Positions 25,231-36,206 are shown, counted from the first letter of the stretch. The stretch: DNA of 64,000 bases from Terana coerulea (GCA_024811115.1 JAKOGH010000121.1:1-64000), one strand, 5' to 3'. Notes: generated by a model not told the origin, from the letters alone. Numbers and translations are program-made.

Positions 25231-26433
25231 TTAAGCATCAAGGGTAGTCCAGACACGCAGCGTGTCTTCGTTTTCTTCCAGACTCTCCACGATGTCGGAT
25301 ATCCGCATCTCCGTCTCCTCGTCTGGGGGTTCGGAAGGGTCGATGGGCGCGAAGATGATCTCGCTCGCCAGCAGCTCTTTGCACAAGCCCGGTGCCGTCA
25401 CGGCGGAGGTAAGTGTGGCGATTGAAGTAGGTTGACATTTGAACTGTGGGTCATGAGTTGGAATGCTTAAACTGGAGCGGAGCCGCAGACTCACCTCAAT
25501 TTCAACAACGCCGTCTGCAGGGTCTTCTTGCTCAAAGTCCTCCGCCTCGGCTTCGAGCGCCGTCTCAATGAGCCGCTCTACTCTCTGGTCCAAGTCCTCT
25601 GCCTCGTCTATCGCCACCCGGACGATGCCTTGCTTTTGGAATAAAAACGCCGATGGAGTGAAGCGTGCCCTGGGTGGATGCAGCAGCTCAGCTAGGATTG
25701 TACATGAAGTTCAGGCACAAGACTGACCCTCGTTCTGTCAAGATATTACGGACATTGAGCACGGTTCGTCTGGCGTTGTCGCTGAGGCATTCTCTGCGAC
25801 ATATTTGAGTTGCTTGCGCTGCACCAGCTTGAAACCGCGCTTACATCATGATGCCGACTTGCCCAGACATTGCCTCGTAAGTGATGGCTTGACTAGCATC
25901 ACCCGCTTTGGACGCAGCCTGGATAATGAAGCTTAACATCACACCGAGTTAAGTAGTGAGGTAGCCTTACCTTCTTAATAGCAGCTGAAATGTTGTCTTT
26001 CGGCACTCCTAGTACCTTACATCTTTTGATAGTAGCTGCGAGAGCAGAGTTAGTATCGGGGTCTGCACTTCCGCCCTCTAAGCGACTTTAGTTAGCAGCC
26101 CAATACAACACATGTATGTTCACGTACGTCTTATAGCATATGCGAGGTCCTGTTCCAGCCCTATTGGACTCAGCCGTGGCAGATGCTAAAAACTGCACGC
26201 TGCGTACCCTTGACGCCTTGGAATACAATGCTCCCCTCTTCATATCGTTTGCACCCTTTGCATGCTTGATTTTTGACCACTGCAAAGCATTACACGTAAG
26301 TTTTGTGTGTATGGGGCGAGGCATGAGAACGCACCTTGTTGTGTCCCGACCGTGCAACGGAAGACGTGGAGAACGACCGGATTGCTCCCAGAGGTAGCGG
26401 TCGTGCCAGACGAATGAAGTTCATAGTGGACAT
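25231..26433 (-). CDS. Mitochondrial YebC/TACO1-family translational activator
   Basis: Eight exons fit exactly: 26335-26433, 26208-26279, 26128-26149, 25971-26077, 25845-25918, 25728-25793, 25495-25669 and 25231-25443, giving 275 residues. A presequence (MSTMNFIRLARPLPLGAIRSF) precedes the family hallmark GHNKWSKIKHAKGAND and GALYSK, then a 22-nt micro-exon DLAYAIR, GGSADPDTN, GVPKDNI, IECLSDNARRTVLNVR and an acidic C-terminus (AEDFEQEDPADGVVEIE...). TACO1 supports mitochondrial translation, notably of COX1, by acting on the mitoribosome. The micro-exon is supported by phase, by GTACGT and AG sites, and by restoring the family sequence on both sides. Confidence 0.92.
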
Positions 26434-26999
26434 CCAGTGAGTAGCCTCTAGGGTGTGGCTCTGCGATGAACTAAGACCAGCGCAGGAAGAGTCGTTGGTG
26501 TTGACGGAAGTGTCGGTGCAAGAACGCACTTGCCAGTTCGGAGGCCTCAGCGCTTCACCATTGATGCGTACTCTACTTGCCGATCACGGCGTACTCCGGC
26601 GTCGGTCAAACCCCGCGGACTGACTCTCGTCGCCGCCACGATGCTTCCGTGCTTCCACTTGAAGAATATCCCATCCGCGTCGAGATCAGGTGAGTTTACC
26701 ATGCTCTTTGGTATGTTTTTTCTCGTTTATTGGCTCTTTCAATAGCATTATTATTATTACTCATACATTACGCATGTCGCCCGACCATTGGCCCTTCGTG
26801 TCTTTTTGTCTTGGAACCTTTGTCCTTAGGCCTTAGGTCTGACGTTCCCGCCGGAGTGAAGCGAGGCGCATCTTATTTTATAGACCAGCCTTGCTCGCGA
26901 AGATCGTGGCTTCGCCGAACAAAATGGCAAAGTACGATAGGCCACCGAGATTCTCTACAGATGTGGCGACAAAGGTGTGGCCCTGATCCAAGAGCTGGC
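26434..26999. other. Divergent TACO1/kinase-like intergenic region
   Basis: About 570 bp without a recognisable gene. A short Arg-rich open frame near 26,530-26,745 has no domain. An AT-rich patch with ATTATT repeats lies at 26,745-26,760. Confidence 0.3.
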
Positions 27000-27006
27000 A
27001 TATATA
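27000..27006 (+). promoter_or_regulatory. TATA box of kinase-like gene
   Basis: CATATATAGC sits about 60 bp before the ATG at 27,065, a suitable spacing for a core promoter. It favours 27,065 rather than 27,120 as the start. Confidence 0.5.
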
Positions 27007-27064
27007 GCACCAGACGGACGGCTGGGCTACACCTCACTATCCTTCTTACCTGCCAACGTTCACC

Positions 27065-27870
27065 ATGGCTGTCTTATACCTCAAGCTTCCGTACGAACTG
27101 CGGCCTTTGACCCTTCGCAATGATGGCGTTCATCACGGACAACCTCAGAGTATTCGTGGTCAACGACGCCACCCTCATCCACCAGGGACTTGTATCGCAT
27201 GTCTACAGAGGACAAATGTCCTTCGGCGGCAGCGGACCAACAGCACCGGTTATCTTGAAGCTGACTTGCCCCAACCAACGCGAAGGAGGACCCGAAAGGC
27301 TACGAAAGGAGTTCGACTTCTACGAGCGCGAGTTGAAACCGCTTCAAGGGCAAGATGTGCCTCTGTGCTATGGCTTGTTCCACTCTGCTCGCGGTGGCAT
27401 TCTTTGTCTTATTTTGCAAGACTGCGGGGAACCTGTGCGAGGACACTTTGACAACCTCAACGTCGACACCAGGTACCGTACAGATTGCTTACATTGTTGA
27501 GCGTCACTGAACCCATTGCTGTAGACTGGGTATAGCAGATGCTCTGGACCGCATACATCGTCACGGTTTGGCGCACAACGACCTGCAAGAACGGCACGTG
27601 GTCACAAAGACCAACGGCACAGAAAAAAAGCCATACATTATCGACTGGAGTTCTGCGAGCCGACATGTTTGCAGTCGTCAACAAGGTATCACCGAGGGTG
27701 CTCCTCCGCCGCTTGAGGTAGAGTTCGGCTGCTCTGAAATGTGGCGGTTTGTGTCGAAATCCAGCATATGGCAGAACTGTGAGTCCTATCCTGTCAGTGA
27801 CACTAGGTTCATCTCCTCACTAATGGTTCTTTTGATACTCCTGTACGCAGAAGATGCATATGAACTGTAG
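27065..27870 (+). CDS. Divergent protein-kinase-like protein (basidiomycete family)
   Basis: The first ATG (27,065) encodes LYLKLPYELRPL, which resembles the N-terminus of a mushroom family of small kinase-like proteins. The rest of the fold lies one frame over, from about 27,120: NLRVFVVNDATLIHQGLVS (Gly-loop region), VILKLTC (Lys), EFDFYERELKPLQ, LCLILQDCGEP. An intron follows (GTACCG to TAG, 27,473-27,525). Then HRHGLAHNDLQERHVV keeps the catalytic Asp (HND) but has His where Asn binds metal, and YIIDWSSA replaces DFG with DWS. It is probably a pseudokinase or an atypical kinase. A one-base frame difference near 27,110-27,150 and an uncertain 3' end (a GTGAGT site at 27,780) leave the exact model open. 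Confidence 0.6.
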
Positions 27871-28464
27871 CATATGCTGTAACGGTTCGGCGCTTTCCAA
27901 GCCGACTCGCAGGCGAGCTCACGCAAGTCGCGCACTCCTCTTTACAAACTTTTATATCTCCCTATTGTATGCATTGATTTTTGCATCATACACTATGCTG
28001 CGATGAACGACGGCAATGGAATTACATTGATAACTACTGCTCACAAACTATCACAGACAAAAAGAAGATACTTCACCTTCGACCGCGAGATTTTAGCGCA
28101 GGTTGGTTTCCCCGCCAGAACACTGGACCAGTGCTACTCCAGCGGGTACTTATCCTGGAGACCACGGAAAGGTCTGCGCTAGGACAGCCGCAGCGGACTC
28201 CACCATCCCAGCCGCCGCGGCTGACCTTCCTCCAGGAAGCGCCTACCACCGAGCCCAGTCGTTCTGTATGACAGCGGTGAGCGACGGTCAATGAGGCAAA
28301 TACCAAGGTCACTCACAAGGCCCGATGATAGCGCGCTCAGGCCCCGGGGTGCCGACTCCGGGTGATGAGGCCCAAGTCGACTCGGTCGGCCGCTCGCCTT
28401 CGCCCTCGACCTGGCAGCTGTGATTGAAGAAATCCACGCACCTTCCCCTTTCTCCCCTCACCCC
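27871..28464. other. Inner end of right arm and MPF 3' region (mirror)
   Basis: Homology to the left arm begins at about 28,010 (mirror of 8,375) and becomes strong from 28,090 (TTTTAGCGCAGGTTGG). 28,165-28,464 mirrors the conserved MPF 3' region, including the intron-like CTTGTGAGTGACC segment and the CAGCCG hairpin. 27,871-28,009 shows nothing. Confidence 0.5.
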
Positions 28465-29178
28465 TTAGCACGCCGTCCACCACGCCTCCTTGGTGGCCCG
28501 AGGCTCCTGCACCTTCTCCAGGGCGCTCTTCATCTCATACCCCTCGGGGCGGTACTTGATATCAGCCCTGGCTTGGGCAACGTGCAAGGGGATGAGGGTG
28601 TTCTCGACTCGGAAGTGCACAAAGTAAGGCTGCCTGATGGCGACCTTCTTTGGCCTGGTCTTTGTCGGGACCGGCTTGGCTGGCACGACGACCTGCGCAG
28701 ATAGTGGTTAGCCATCATCCAGCTCCGCAGGACATCCTCGGGTGCGTACTTCGACGTCGACCAGGGTCTCGGTAGACGAATTGGGTGACCCCTGCTCCCT
28801 GATGTAGAGCGAGGGGTACTCGGAGCAGAGCCAGCTGTCCGAGGTGGTGATGGGTCCGTCGATGGTGGCCGCGTTGGCTGACAACTCTAATCCGTGGCTC
28901 TCGTCACGCTTATGCGCCGGCTGGATGTCGATGAAGCCGACCTCGGCGACCATGGACTGGGGGCGGACGGCGGGGGCTTGGACGAAGCACGCCTTGTGGC
29001 GGACGTCTTTGACGGTGTAGGTCTGGACGGGCGGCTTGGCCTCGCACTCCATCGTGGTTTTTGTGGGGAGGATGTTCTCCGCGACGGTGGCGGCACCGAC
29101 GGGAGAGGCGACCTTCTCGACCTTGGGGGTTTTGGGGGTCTTGGAGAAGGTCTTGGAGAAAATGCGGATGAAAGGCAT
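28465..29178 (-). CDS. MPF-family small protein, right-arm inner copy (intact)
   Basis: This is the best-preserved copy of the orphan MPF family. Exon 1 is 28750-29178 and exon 2 is 28465-28692, joined at GTACGC/CAG, giving 218 residues. It starts MPFIRIFSKTF with a Lys/Pro-rich stretch. The middle contains TYTVKDVRHKACFVQAP, VGFIDIQPAHKR and TSDSWLCSEYPSLYI. Exon 2 is basic, then FRVENTLIPLHVAQ and YRPEGYEMKSA, ending WWTAC. It has five Cs where the left-arm copy has four, and keeps one frame. There is no signal peptide or membrane segment. Function is unknown. The conserved SDSWLCSE box and C-terminal domain suggest a small soluble intracellular protein. Confidence 0.75.
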
Positions 29179-29183
29179 GATTT

Positions 29184-29232
29184 GTGTGTGTGGGTGTGGG
29201 TGTGGGTGTGGGTGTGGGTTGTGGTGTGTGGG
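29184..29232. repeat. TGTGGG microsatellite in MPF 5' UTR
   Basis: About five tandem copies of GTGTGG lie immediately upstream of the ATG. On the transcribed strand this is a CCCACA-rich leader. Other MPF copies have a shorter CCCACA-rich leader here, so this is a local expansion. The mirror TATA box is at 29,285-29,292. Confidence 0.7.
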
Positions 29233-29714
29233 TACGCGAGCTGGTAGTGGTTAAACTGAAGGAGGAGAAAGGTGAACGGAGAGCCTTTTATACGCTGGGA
29301 GACTGTATTTGCGGCTGGCCGCTATGGCTGGCTAGGTGCTACCTATGTGGCTGACCTGCGCTTCCTTCGAGCCTAGACTCGACGTTCAAGTCCTCGATCG
29401 CTCCCAACGTCAGCCGCCGCGTGCGGTGACTGAGCGCCCGACGCTGTCCGGCGCTCGTTCCCGAATTTATCACCTCAGTCTCCTTCCTTACCCTGACTAC
29501 CCCTACCCATTTATGATTTCTTCGCTCCTTGCACGTCAATCTCTCCTTGTGATTACAGCTGTTTCGGGTTATAATGATCTTTTCCCGCGCGGCGCCTTGC
29601 CCCTAAATCTTGATCTCCTCGCTGCTGTGCGACACCTCGTGCCCACCGTGCTCTTTGCCCACCTGTCCGCTCAAGTTCTCATCTCTCCAGTAACGTCTCT
29701 CAACACCGACTACG

Positions 29715-30055
29715 ATGCCAAAAGTACGCAGAGCCAGACGCAAGGTACCAGTCACTGTCTCCAGGTCGTCCGGCTCTTCTGGAGCGGGCCCCTCTGGCTC
29801 CTCGAGCAAACCGCAGGCGACCCGTACGGTGATTCGACGGTACCATGTCTTGAACAAGCGGCAGCAGCAACTACACAAACTACTCAAGAGCGCAAAACAT
29901 GTCTTATCTCCAGCGGCTAGGGAGGCGAGAGACGAGCTGGCCGCCATCGAGCAGAGATCGCCGACATGGGCGGTTTGGAGGCGTACCAGAAGATGTCCAC
30001 CATCGGGCAGGGAGCGACATACGGGAATGAGAAGGTGTTGATAGGGTTTCCCAAC
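29715..30055 (+). pseudogene. BMT2: Captured fragment of the BMT2 rRNA methyltransferase gene
   Basis: The frame MPKVRRARRKVPVTV, followed by TVIRRYHVLNKRQQQLHKLL and then (one frame over) ADMGGLEAYQKMSTIGQG, matches the N-terminal part of BMT2. That enzyme makes m1A in 25S rRNA; in the family this helical segment precedes the SAM-binding domain. Here it stops at about 30,055, well before the methyltransferase domain, and a one-base loss near 29,953 breaks the frame. It sits between the MPF gene and the F-box fragment, where the left arm has only about 60 bp of unrelated sequence (6,760-6,825). It is therefore a gene piece gained by the right arm. The flanking sequence from about 29,565 probably includes its 5' UTR. 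Confidence 0.7.
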
Positions 30056-30059
30056 GAGC

Positions 30060-30945
30060 TTGATTACCCAAAGCGCTGCGATGCATCGGTGGAAGTGTGC
30101 TCCCAGATCATTTGAGCGTACGTCTAGTCCTCATTTCGCCCAAGCGTGCTCGACTGGGATTCGCGAAGCCGGACCTTCGCCTCGTGCCGCAGAGTGGATG
30201 GGCTGGCCGCCATCGACCTGAACTCAACACATCCTTCGATACGCGAACAAACTATTCGGTTATCAGGAAGGGATGATTCGAGGCGGTGGGGGCGAATATG
30301 TTTGAGCTTTTCCAAACTTTGTCCCTGAGCTCAAAGTAGAGGTGGCGCGGCACAGACACTTGTCCTTGCAACAATACAGGTAGAACGTCCGGACGGGTGC
30401 AGGTTTGTTCGAGGAACATGTTCGGAACACGCTCGCGAACAAGGGTGACGCTCTGTGATGCTGCGCCATTACAGCGATCGTCACCAGCGACCTGCCGCCG
30501 CCGTGACCAGCACCCATAACCACTCATTGTGCTCGCTTTGTCCCGCTATGCCATACAGCGTAGTCAGTTTGCTAGAGGCTCAGTGACTTGGACACTGGGA
30601 TGATGATCTGTCACCGTGTGAGCGTATCCTCTGCTCCTGGCCATTTTAGGCACCAAATTCCTACGGGCGGGGTAGACCTCGACGTTTAACGTTCGACGTC
30701 CATGAGCAAAATTTCCTATTCCATCGTGAAACACAACTCATCAGGATACCAGTTTGTCATTCTGTGTATTCGCGGACTCGGAAGAATGCGGGGGCAAGAC
30801 GCAGGCAAGACGGCAGCAGCGGCGACAAACCTGTGTCACATGTCACAAGTCGCGTAGTTTGTGATGCGCTGATGCGCCACAGAGATGTTGGCGCCTTGTT
30901 TCTTCTTGAACTCAACCTCAACCACCACCACTAACGTCCACTACG
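30060..30945. other. Mirror of the F-box B / MPF intergenic region
   Basis: This corresponds to left-arm 5,831-6,790 in reverse, with many substitutions and small indels. It keeps the roughly 310-bp block (30,340-30,680) and one AACGTT word near 30,690. No gene is supported. Confidence 0.4.
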
Positions 30946-31590
30946 ATGCCCCCCCGAAAGCGAAGAGCCGCGCGCAAAGCAACACCATCCGATATATCTA
31001 GCGATATTGACTCGAGCAGTGACGAAAATCTGTACGCAAGCCGCCTCCGGAGGCTCCTGCACCGAAGGCTTCTGTACGACGCGCCCGAGGCAAAGGCGAA
31101 GCTGCCGCCACCAAAGTTGGCAGGTTGGCGAGGCTACCGGGTATGCCCCTGGATACTATATACGAGGTAATTCTCAGCTGACATACGCTATACATGGCTT
31201 TACGCTTACTATTGTCCAGATCACTAGCTACCTGCATCCGATGGACGTCCTCAACCTCGCCAGGTCGACGAAAAACTTTCGAAACCTCTTAATGAGTCGC
31301 AACTCAGCGTCATTGTGGGAGGCCGCCCGTAGAAATGTTGAAGACCTACCGCCGTGTCCAGATGCCTACAGTGAGCCGACATACGCCGACATCCTGTTTC
31401 ACAATCTCTGTAATGTTCGCGCATGAAACCCTCTTGCCTTGCAAATGTACTCTCACTGACCTTTCTGATACTTTTAGGGATGTGGTCAGGCGTGCGAGTC
31501 TATCTACTGGGAACTAGGTTGTCGCTATTGTAACGGTTGTGCATCGCGGTACGGATATTCCCTGCATGAACATATCTACATCCGAGGAGG
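30946..31590 (+). pseudogene. F-box protein copy B' (right arm), truncated and frameshifted
   Basis: This is the mirror of the left-arm truncated F-box gene. MPPRKRRAARK and the acidic-Ser tract begin in frame, but a lost G near 31,025 (GACGAAAATC against GACGAAGAATC) shifts the rest of exon 1. The F-box exon (YLHPMDVLNLARSTK, LWEAARRN) and the start of the Cys-rich exon follow (31,220-31,560). The family homology ends at the same point as in the left copy, so truncation preceded the arm duplication. Confidence 0.7.
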
Positions 31591-31641
31591 CCAACGCACC
31601 CCACTATCGGCGCAGACACATGATGCATGATGAGCATGATG

Positions 31642-34016
31642 CCCAGTGAAGATCGACAATGCCCAGGGCTGCCGAGCAATGCTCCGGTCTGCCAGGCAGA
31701 TTCTCATCTGCTCCAGGATGCTCCGCTCTGGCCAAACTGGTCTGCCGAGTCTTGCCGAAGCTTATGTAAGTGCCTTCTCCAGCGCTAGTGTGCTCACGCG
31801 TTGCGCCGTTGTTGCGCCGCGACGCGTCGACACAGTGCGCAACATCGTGTTGCGTCGTCACGCGCACGTCCAACACAACGCACACACTTGTCACTCCCAG
31901 TGAGAATCGACAATGTGGAGAGATGTTTAGAAACGCGCTCACCGTCATTGAGGGCAGAAGAGGACAGCGGCGCTCAGAAACGGAAAAACTGGAAGGATAG
32001 GAACAGATAGGCACATATAGCGCTCGTCGCAAAACGTTCAAAATCGCTCTTGTATGTGAGGGTATGTAAGGAAATATTTCTCATTGTGTGCTATATATAC
32101 ATTCGTGTCTAGCAGTTCCGATCCGAAATACGTCCTATCCAGCGTGCTGTGGTCAACTAGAACTGCGAGACCTGCTAAGTCGACGACATTAGGTAAATGT
32201 AAAGGTTGTCTGTACATAGCACTCACGAGACTCGTGCTTGTAGAGTAGACAGGCCGGCTTCGGTGGCGGGTAATTCTGAGCGCGGTTTTCAAGCTGCATC
32301 GACGTGGTCGCCGGTTGCGCGTATGAGGATGATCGATGAGGGGGTAGCTGAGTGACTTCCGACAGTGCAAGGATGGTTGGGGATCTGTGTATAGCTTTAG
32401 TAGTGTATATGCCGAGCGCAGAAGGATATATCATACCACATACGGGCCGCACAATCTTGCTACATATCTCTATGGAGTGGTAATGTCAGTTTAGTTTTGA
32501 ATAGCTGTAGTTACATACATCGTCCATACATGTAAACCTTCGATTTGCGTTGCTGCCACCTTTCGCACGCGCATATTGAAGCTGAGTGACGACGTACCTG
32601 TGAGAGTGCCGTGCAGAGCCCTCCGCGTGATTTTAAGACGCATATATGCGGCCTTCTCAGAACAGTTCATGTTTTCGGAATGCAACACTTACTGGTTACC
32701 TGCTGGGCCCGTAGTCTTTGCGCAGAGGATGCTCCCGGGTGACATCTGTCTATGCTTGTCGAAGATGAAAGGGGGCAGACCAGTCGGGGAGGCGAACGGA
32801 TGGCGGGGATGGTAGAGATGGTAGTCGTGCGCAGCAAGGTGAGCTTGTCACTTGGGGCATGCTCGTCCTTCTTATGCTAAGCGCAAACTGCCGAGGGTTC
32901 CAGATTGGGAGCGGGGCGGGGGTAGGATCGGCGGGACGACAGGGGGAAACAGGCGCGCGTCGAGGTGCGCAGAGCAGGATGCGCAACTCGCCACGACAAG
33001 GACGAGCAATGTTCGCACCGCGCTACGCGTCGCATGCATGACACTGCGCAATGGGGCTGGTCGCGTCGACATGAGCATCGTGACGCACGTCGAGCGGACG
33101 CGTCGGTGTCGGACGTCGCGATTATGTAACATCAAGCGCGCGGACAAATAGGCCCAAATACGGCAGAAGCGGACAGAAACATATTCCATAACGTGTTTAC
33201 ATACAGGTGCGTTTGAGAACGGATATGCGCAATGTCGCTTCTCACTGGGATGTCACTCTCCCTAGCATGCTGCGTGCTGCACAACCTGCGCGCAAGGTGC
33301 TATGACGTCAAAGGTTTGTCGGCCCCTTCCGACGCTTTCGCGCCATATATAAACCACCCTGCCCTCCGTTCCCCAACTCCCCGCCCCTTGTCCTTTCCCC
33401 CATCTTCCCGCCGCTCTCCCCCCCCCCCGCGTCTGTGCCCATCCCTTCCCTACAAGGCTCGTAATGCCATCGATCTCTGTATGGTATGTGCGAGCTCGGT
33501 CAGCTACAATTCACGGAAGTAGTACTAACTTGCTGATTTGTGCTAAATAGGGCCATCTTGTTGCGCATATACCCACTGAAATTGGTAAGTCCGTACACCC
33601 TTTTCATAATTCAACCCGCTTACGCAATATTCCGCTGTAGTGTTGCGTTTCGCGGGGCAACCATTGTGCTAAGTCTGTTTGGAGGCGGCCCGTGGGATTT
33701 TGTGTAGATTTATGTAGTCATGTACTGGATTTGGCAGCAATAAATCAATTGAATTATAAAATACCAATACCAATATGGAACGGGGATTGGGGTGGGCCAG
33801 AAATAGATACAGACCGGACGCAAGCATCCCTGCGCATGCGCCGGCAGACGAGGTCAGGTCATGGTCAGACCAGTATCAGACGAGGGCATAGGCGAGCAGT
33901 TCCTCTGGGCGTCTACCATCTGCTTTTTCTCAGTTTATCTGCTTCCAGCGTGCCTCATCTGCACCGGCAGTTTTGGTTAGTTCTTGGCAGCCCCGGGCAT
34001 TGTTGATTCCCACTGG
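31642..34016. mobile_element. hAT-like non-autonomous transposon (2.4 kb)
   Basis: Imperfect terminal inverted repeats of about 31 bp (left CCAGTGAAGATCG..AATGCCC, right CCAGTGGGAATCA..AATGCCC) are flanked by an exact 8-bp target duplication GCATGATG (31,634-31,641 and 34,017-34,024). The left arm carries the empty site, with GCCTGATG near 5,140. An 8-bp duplication and a CAGTG terminus fit the hAT superfamily. I find no transposase frame, so it is probably non-autonomous. A second left-type terminus lies inside at 31,896. GC-rich CGCG-type subterminal motifs occur near 31,790-31,880 and 32,960-33,130. Confidence 0.8.
33303..33673 (+). other. Captured promoter and spliced 5' gene piece inside the hAT-like element
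   Basis: TGACGTCA (33,303) and TATATAAA (33,346) are followed by a pyrimidine-rich leader. Two well-formed introns come next: GTATGT with a perfect TACTAAC branch site and TAG (about 33,484-33,550), then GTAAGT to TAG (about 33,586-33,642). Splicing gives a tiny reading frame, for example M-GHLVAHIPTEI-VLRFAGQPLC-stop. This looks like host-gene sequence carried by the transposon, not transposon coding DNA. The source gene is not recognised, and AATAAA-rich sequence follows near 33,740. Confidence 0.45.
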
Positions 34017-34141
34017 GCATGATGAGTTACGAAGATGCACCCAGCGACAAAGAACCACATACCCCGACATAATTAGGTTCGAAATGATAGCGCATGGCCC
34101 GCTCCAAATTATTTGTCCGACGCAGCCCCAACACGCGCAGA

Positions 34142-35596
34142 TCAGGCGTCTACGAGATACCCAAACCGCCGATCAGAGACTGTAGGAGCAACGTGGAGGG
34201 CCTTAGAAGGCATGGAATGGACCACATCTGCGAGCCTTCGCAGACCCTGGACAGCATTGAGCCTTACAGCGGAGTCAGGATGCCTCATGGCACGCAGAGC
34301 CTCATCAATATCTGGTATATTGGACTGATACGATCTGAGTACACGAAAGGCACGAACGAGACCACGCACCTTGAAGTCGGCGAAGCTCTTGGCCAGCTGC
34401 CAGACATCTAATCTGAAAGGGTCGTACCCCAATCCAGAGAAAACCTCCGGTGGAGCCGGTCGGCCATATTTCGTTGGGTCCGATGGGAACGACCCGCCCC
34501 AAGGAACACCAAGCGAAAGGCGTCGTGCTTCAGCGCGGTCAGGCGGATATTGTACCGCTGTTTCGAAGTCGATTAAATAGACTCGTGGTCTCGAGATCGA
34601 TACTGCTCCAGCGGACAACGATTCGGGCTGCCATTGGACGACAAAATTGTCCTTGAAAGCATCCTACCATTAAGATGAGTACCGTGGGAGGACGAGAACA
34701 ACAAGAGTGTAACTCACTCGATGGGCTATGTTCATATCATGAATAAATGCAAGGGCCTAGGAGAAAGTCAGCATTGAAGAGATAGAAGACAACGTCTAAG
34801 TCCAAGTCCGCACCTCGATGGCTTGCATAAACATGTCAATGATATCTCCCACAGAGTTATTGGCCCACTGGCCATAGCACTCATCGAGCGAACTGCCAAG
34901 TTTCGGGAAGATGCCAAAAACAACGTCATCGACATGAAGTTCATCCAGCAGGGGAAGGGTGTGATTAGTAGAGTATATACTCTGCTCGCCACTTCCAAGC
35001 CTTCGCCAAATATCTAACTGCTCTCTGCCCCCGTCGCCGATCGATAACACACGTATAATCACGTAATGCCCATCGCGGGAGAGAGCGGCACGCGAAAGAG
35101 GGTTCTAACAAGCTGTCAGCTCATAGATGGCACATGCGGCATCTAAGGAAATGATTACCCTGTATACGAACCTACTGAGCTTCCGAATCGTACCGGGAGC
35201 GTTGTTGTTTGCATATCCGTGCGCTGAGGTGATGTAAGCAAATCCACTCGCTTTAACCTCTGTGCCTTCCGGTACTTTCACAACACTCTCATAGAAGAAG
35301 GACCAGATGGTGTATCCACGCGCAGCAAACACGTCGTAAAGGCCAGTCTTAGTCCAGATTGACTCTCGGGCTTCCGACCAGTCCTCGCCTTCGGGTTGTC
35401 TCCAAGAAGCCAATGTGCGGGGGAGCTGTTAAACCTGTGTCAGCGTTGTGCGCGGACGGCTGGAATCATTGTTGCGTACCTTCCTCGACACGTGCGAGAA
35501 GTCTCCTTGCGCCTCGGCGCGATCTCTGCGCCACATACAGTAAGATGTCGCCGCAAAAACAAGGCCCATTGACGCGGCCACGGCGGTAGTCGCCAT
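34142..35596 (-). CDS. Kinase-like membrane-anchored protein, right-arm copy
   Basis: This is the mirror copy of the left-arm gene, with the N-terminal hydrophobic anchor (MATTAVAASMGLVF), WRQPEGEDW, NPLSRAA..., LIDFETAV and KLDVWQLAKSF. Here the catalytic loop reads ALAFIHDMNIAHR|DAFKDN, so HRD is preserved, and the intron donor is GTGAGT rather than the weaker GTGGGT of the left copy. DFG is still DFE. One A more than in the left copy is present near 35,500, but one base still seems to be missing for the anchor exon to join the kinase exon in frame. Either the gene has a short frame break or the assembly lost a base. This is the better candidate for a functional copy. Confidence 0.65.
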
Positions 35597-36206
35597 CGCT
35601 GTCCCCGCAGGCGTTTGTGCTTTCAGGAGTATGAGGAACAAGCGGGCGGGCTGAGTCGCAGGTGGGCGTTGCCATGCAAGACGGTTCGGTTCAAGTTGCG
35701 GCGCCCGACATCGGAGACTGAGTTAAAATTCAAGCGCGCTCGGGCACGTTCCACGACCAATTGGGATTGTTGGGCTAAATGAGGGTGAATGTGAAGAAAC
35801 TGGCATATTCACTTGAGCGGAAGATACAGCTACGCGAGTTTCAGTGCTCCACAAGTACACTGTGGCGGGCCCGGGTAGACCTGGATGTTTAACGTTGCAA
35901 CGTTCAACGTTCATGAGCAAAAGTTTCTGTTCCATCGTGAAACATACCTCACCGGGATGCCATCTTGGTATTTTGTGTATTCGCGGAGGAATTTCAGACA
36001 GACGACCCACTCGTACGCCGAAGTCTGGCGACTCTGCCTGGGGAGACTGGTTATAGGAAGAATGCGGGGGCGAGACGGCAGCAGCGGCAATAAACCTGTG
36101 TCACATGTCACAGGTCACATACTTTGTGATGCGCTGATGCGCCACACAGATGTCGGCGCCTTGCTTCCTGAGCTCAACCTAAACCGCCACCACTAACGTC
36201 TACTGC
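35597..36206. promoter_or_regulatory. Divergent kinase-like/F-box intergenic region (mirror)
   Basis: This is nearly identical to 2,956-3,566 in reverse, including the AACGTT cluster at 35,887-35,912. No gene is supported. Confidence 0.4.

Noticed and set aside
29184..29232. TG-rich tract resembling yeast telomere repeats
   Set aside because: Basidiomycete telomeres are TTAGGG-type. This tract is an expanded CCCACA leader of the MPF gene.
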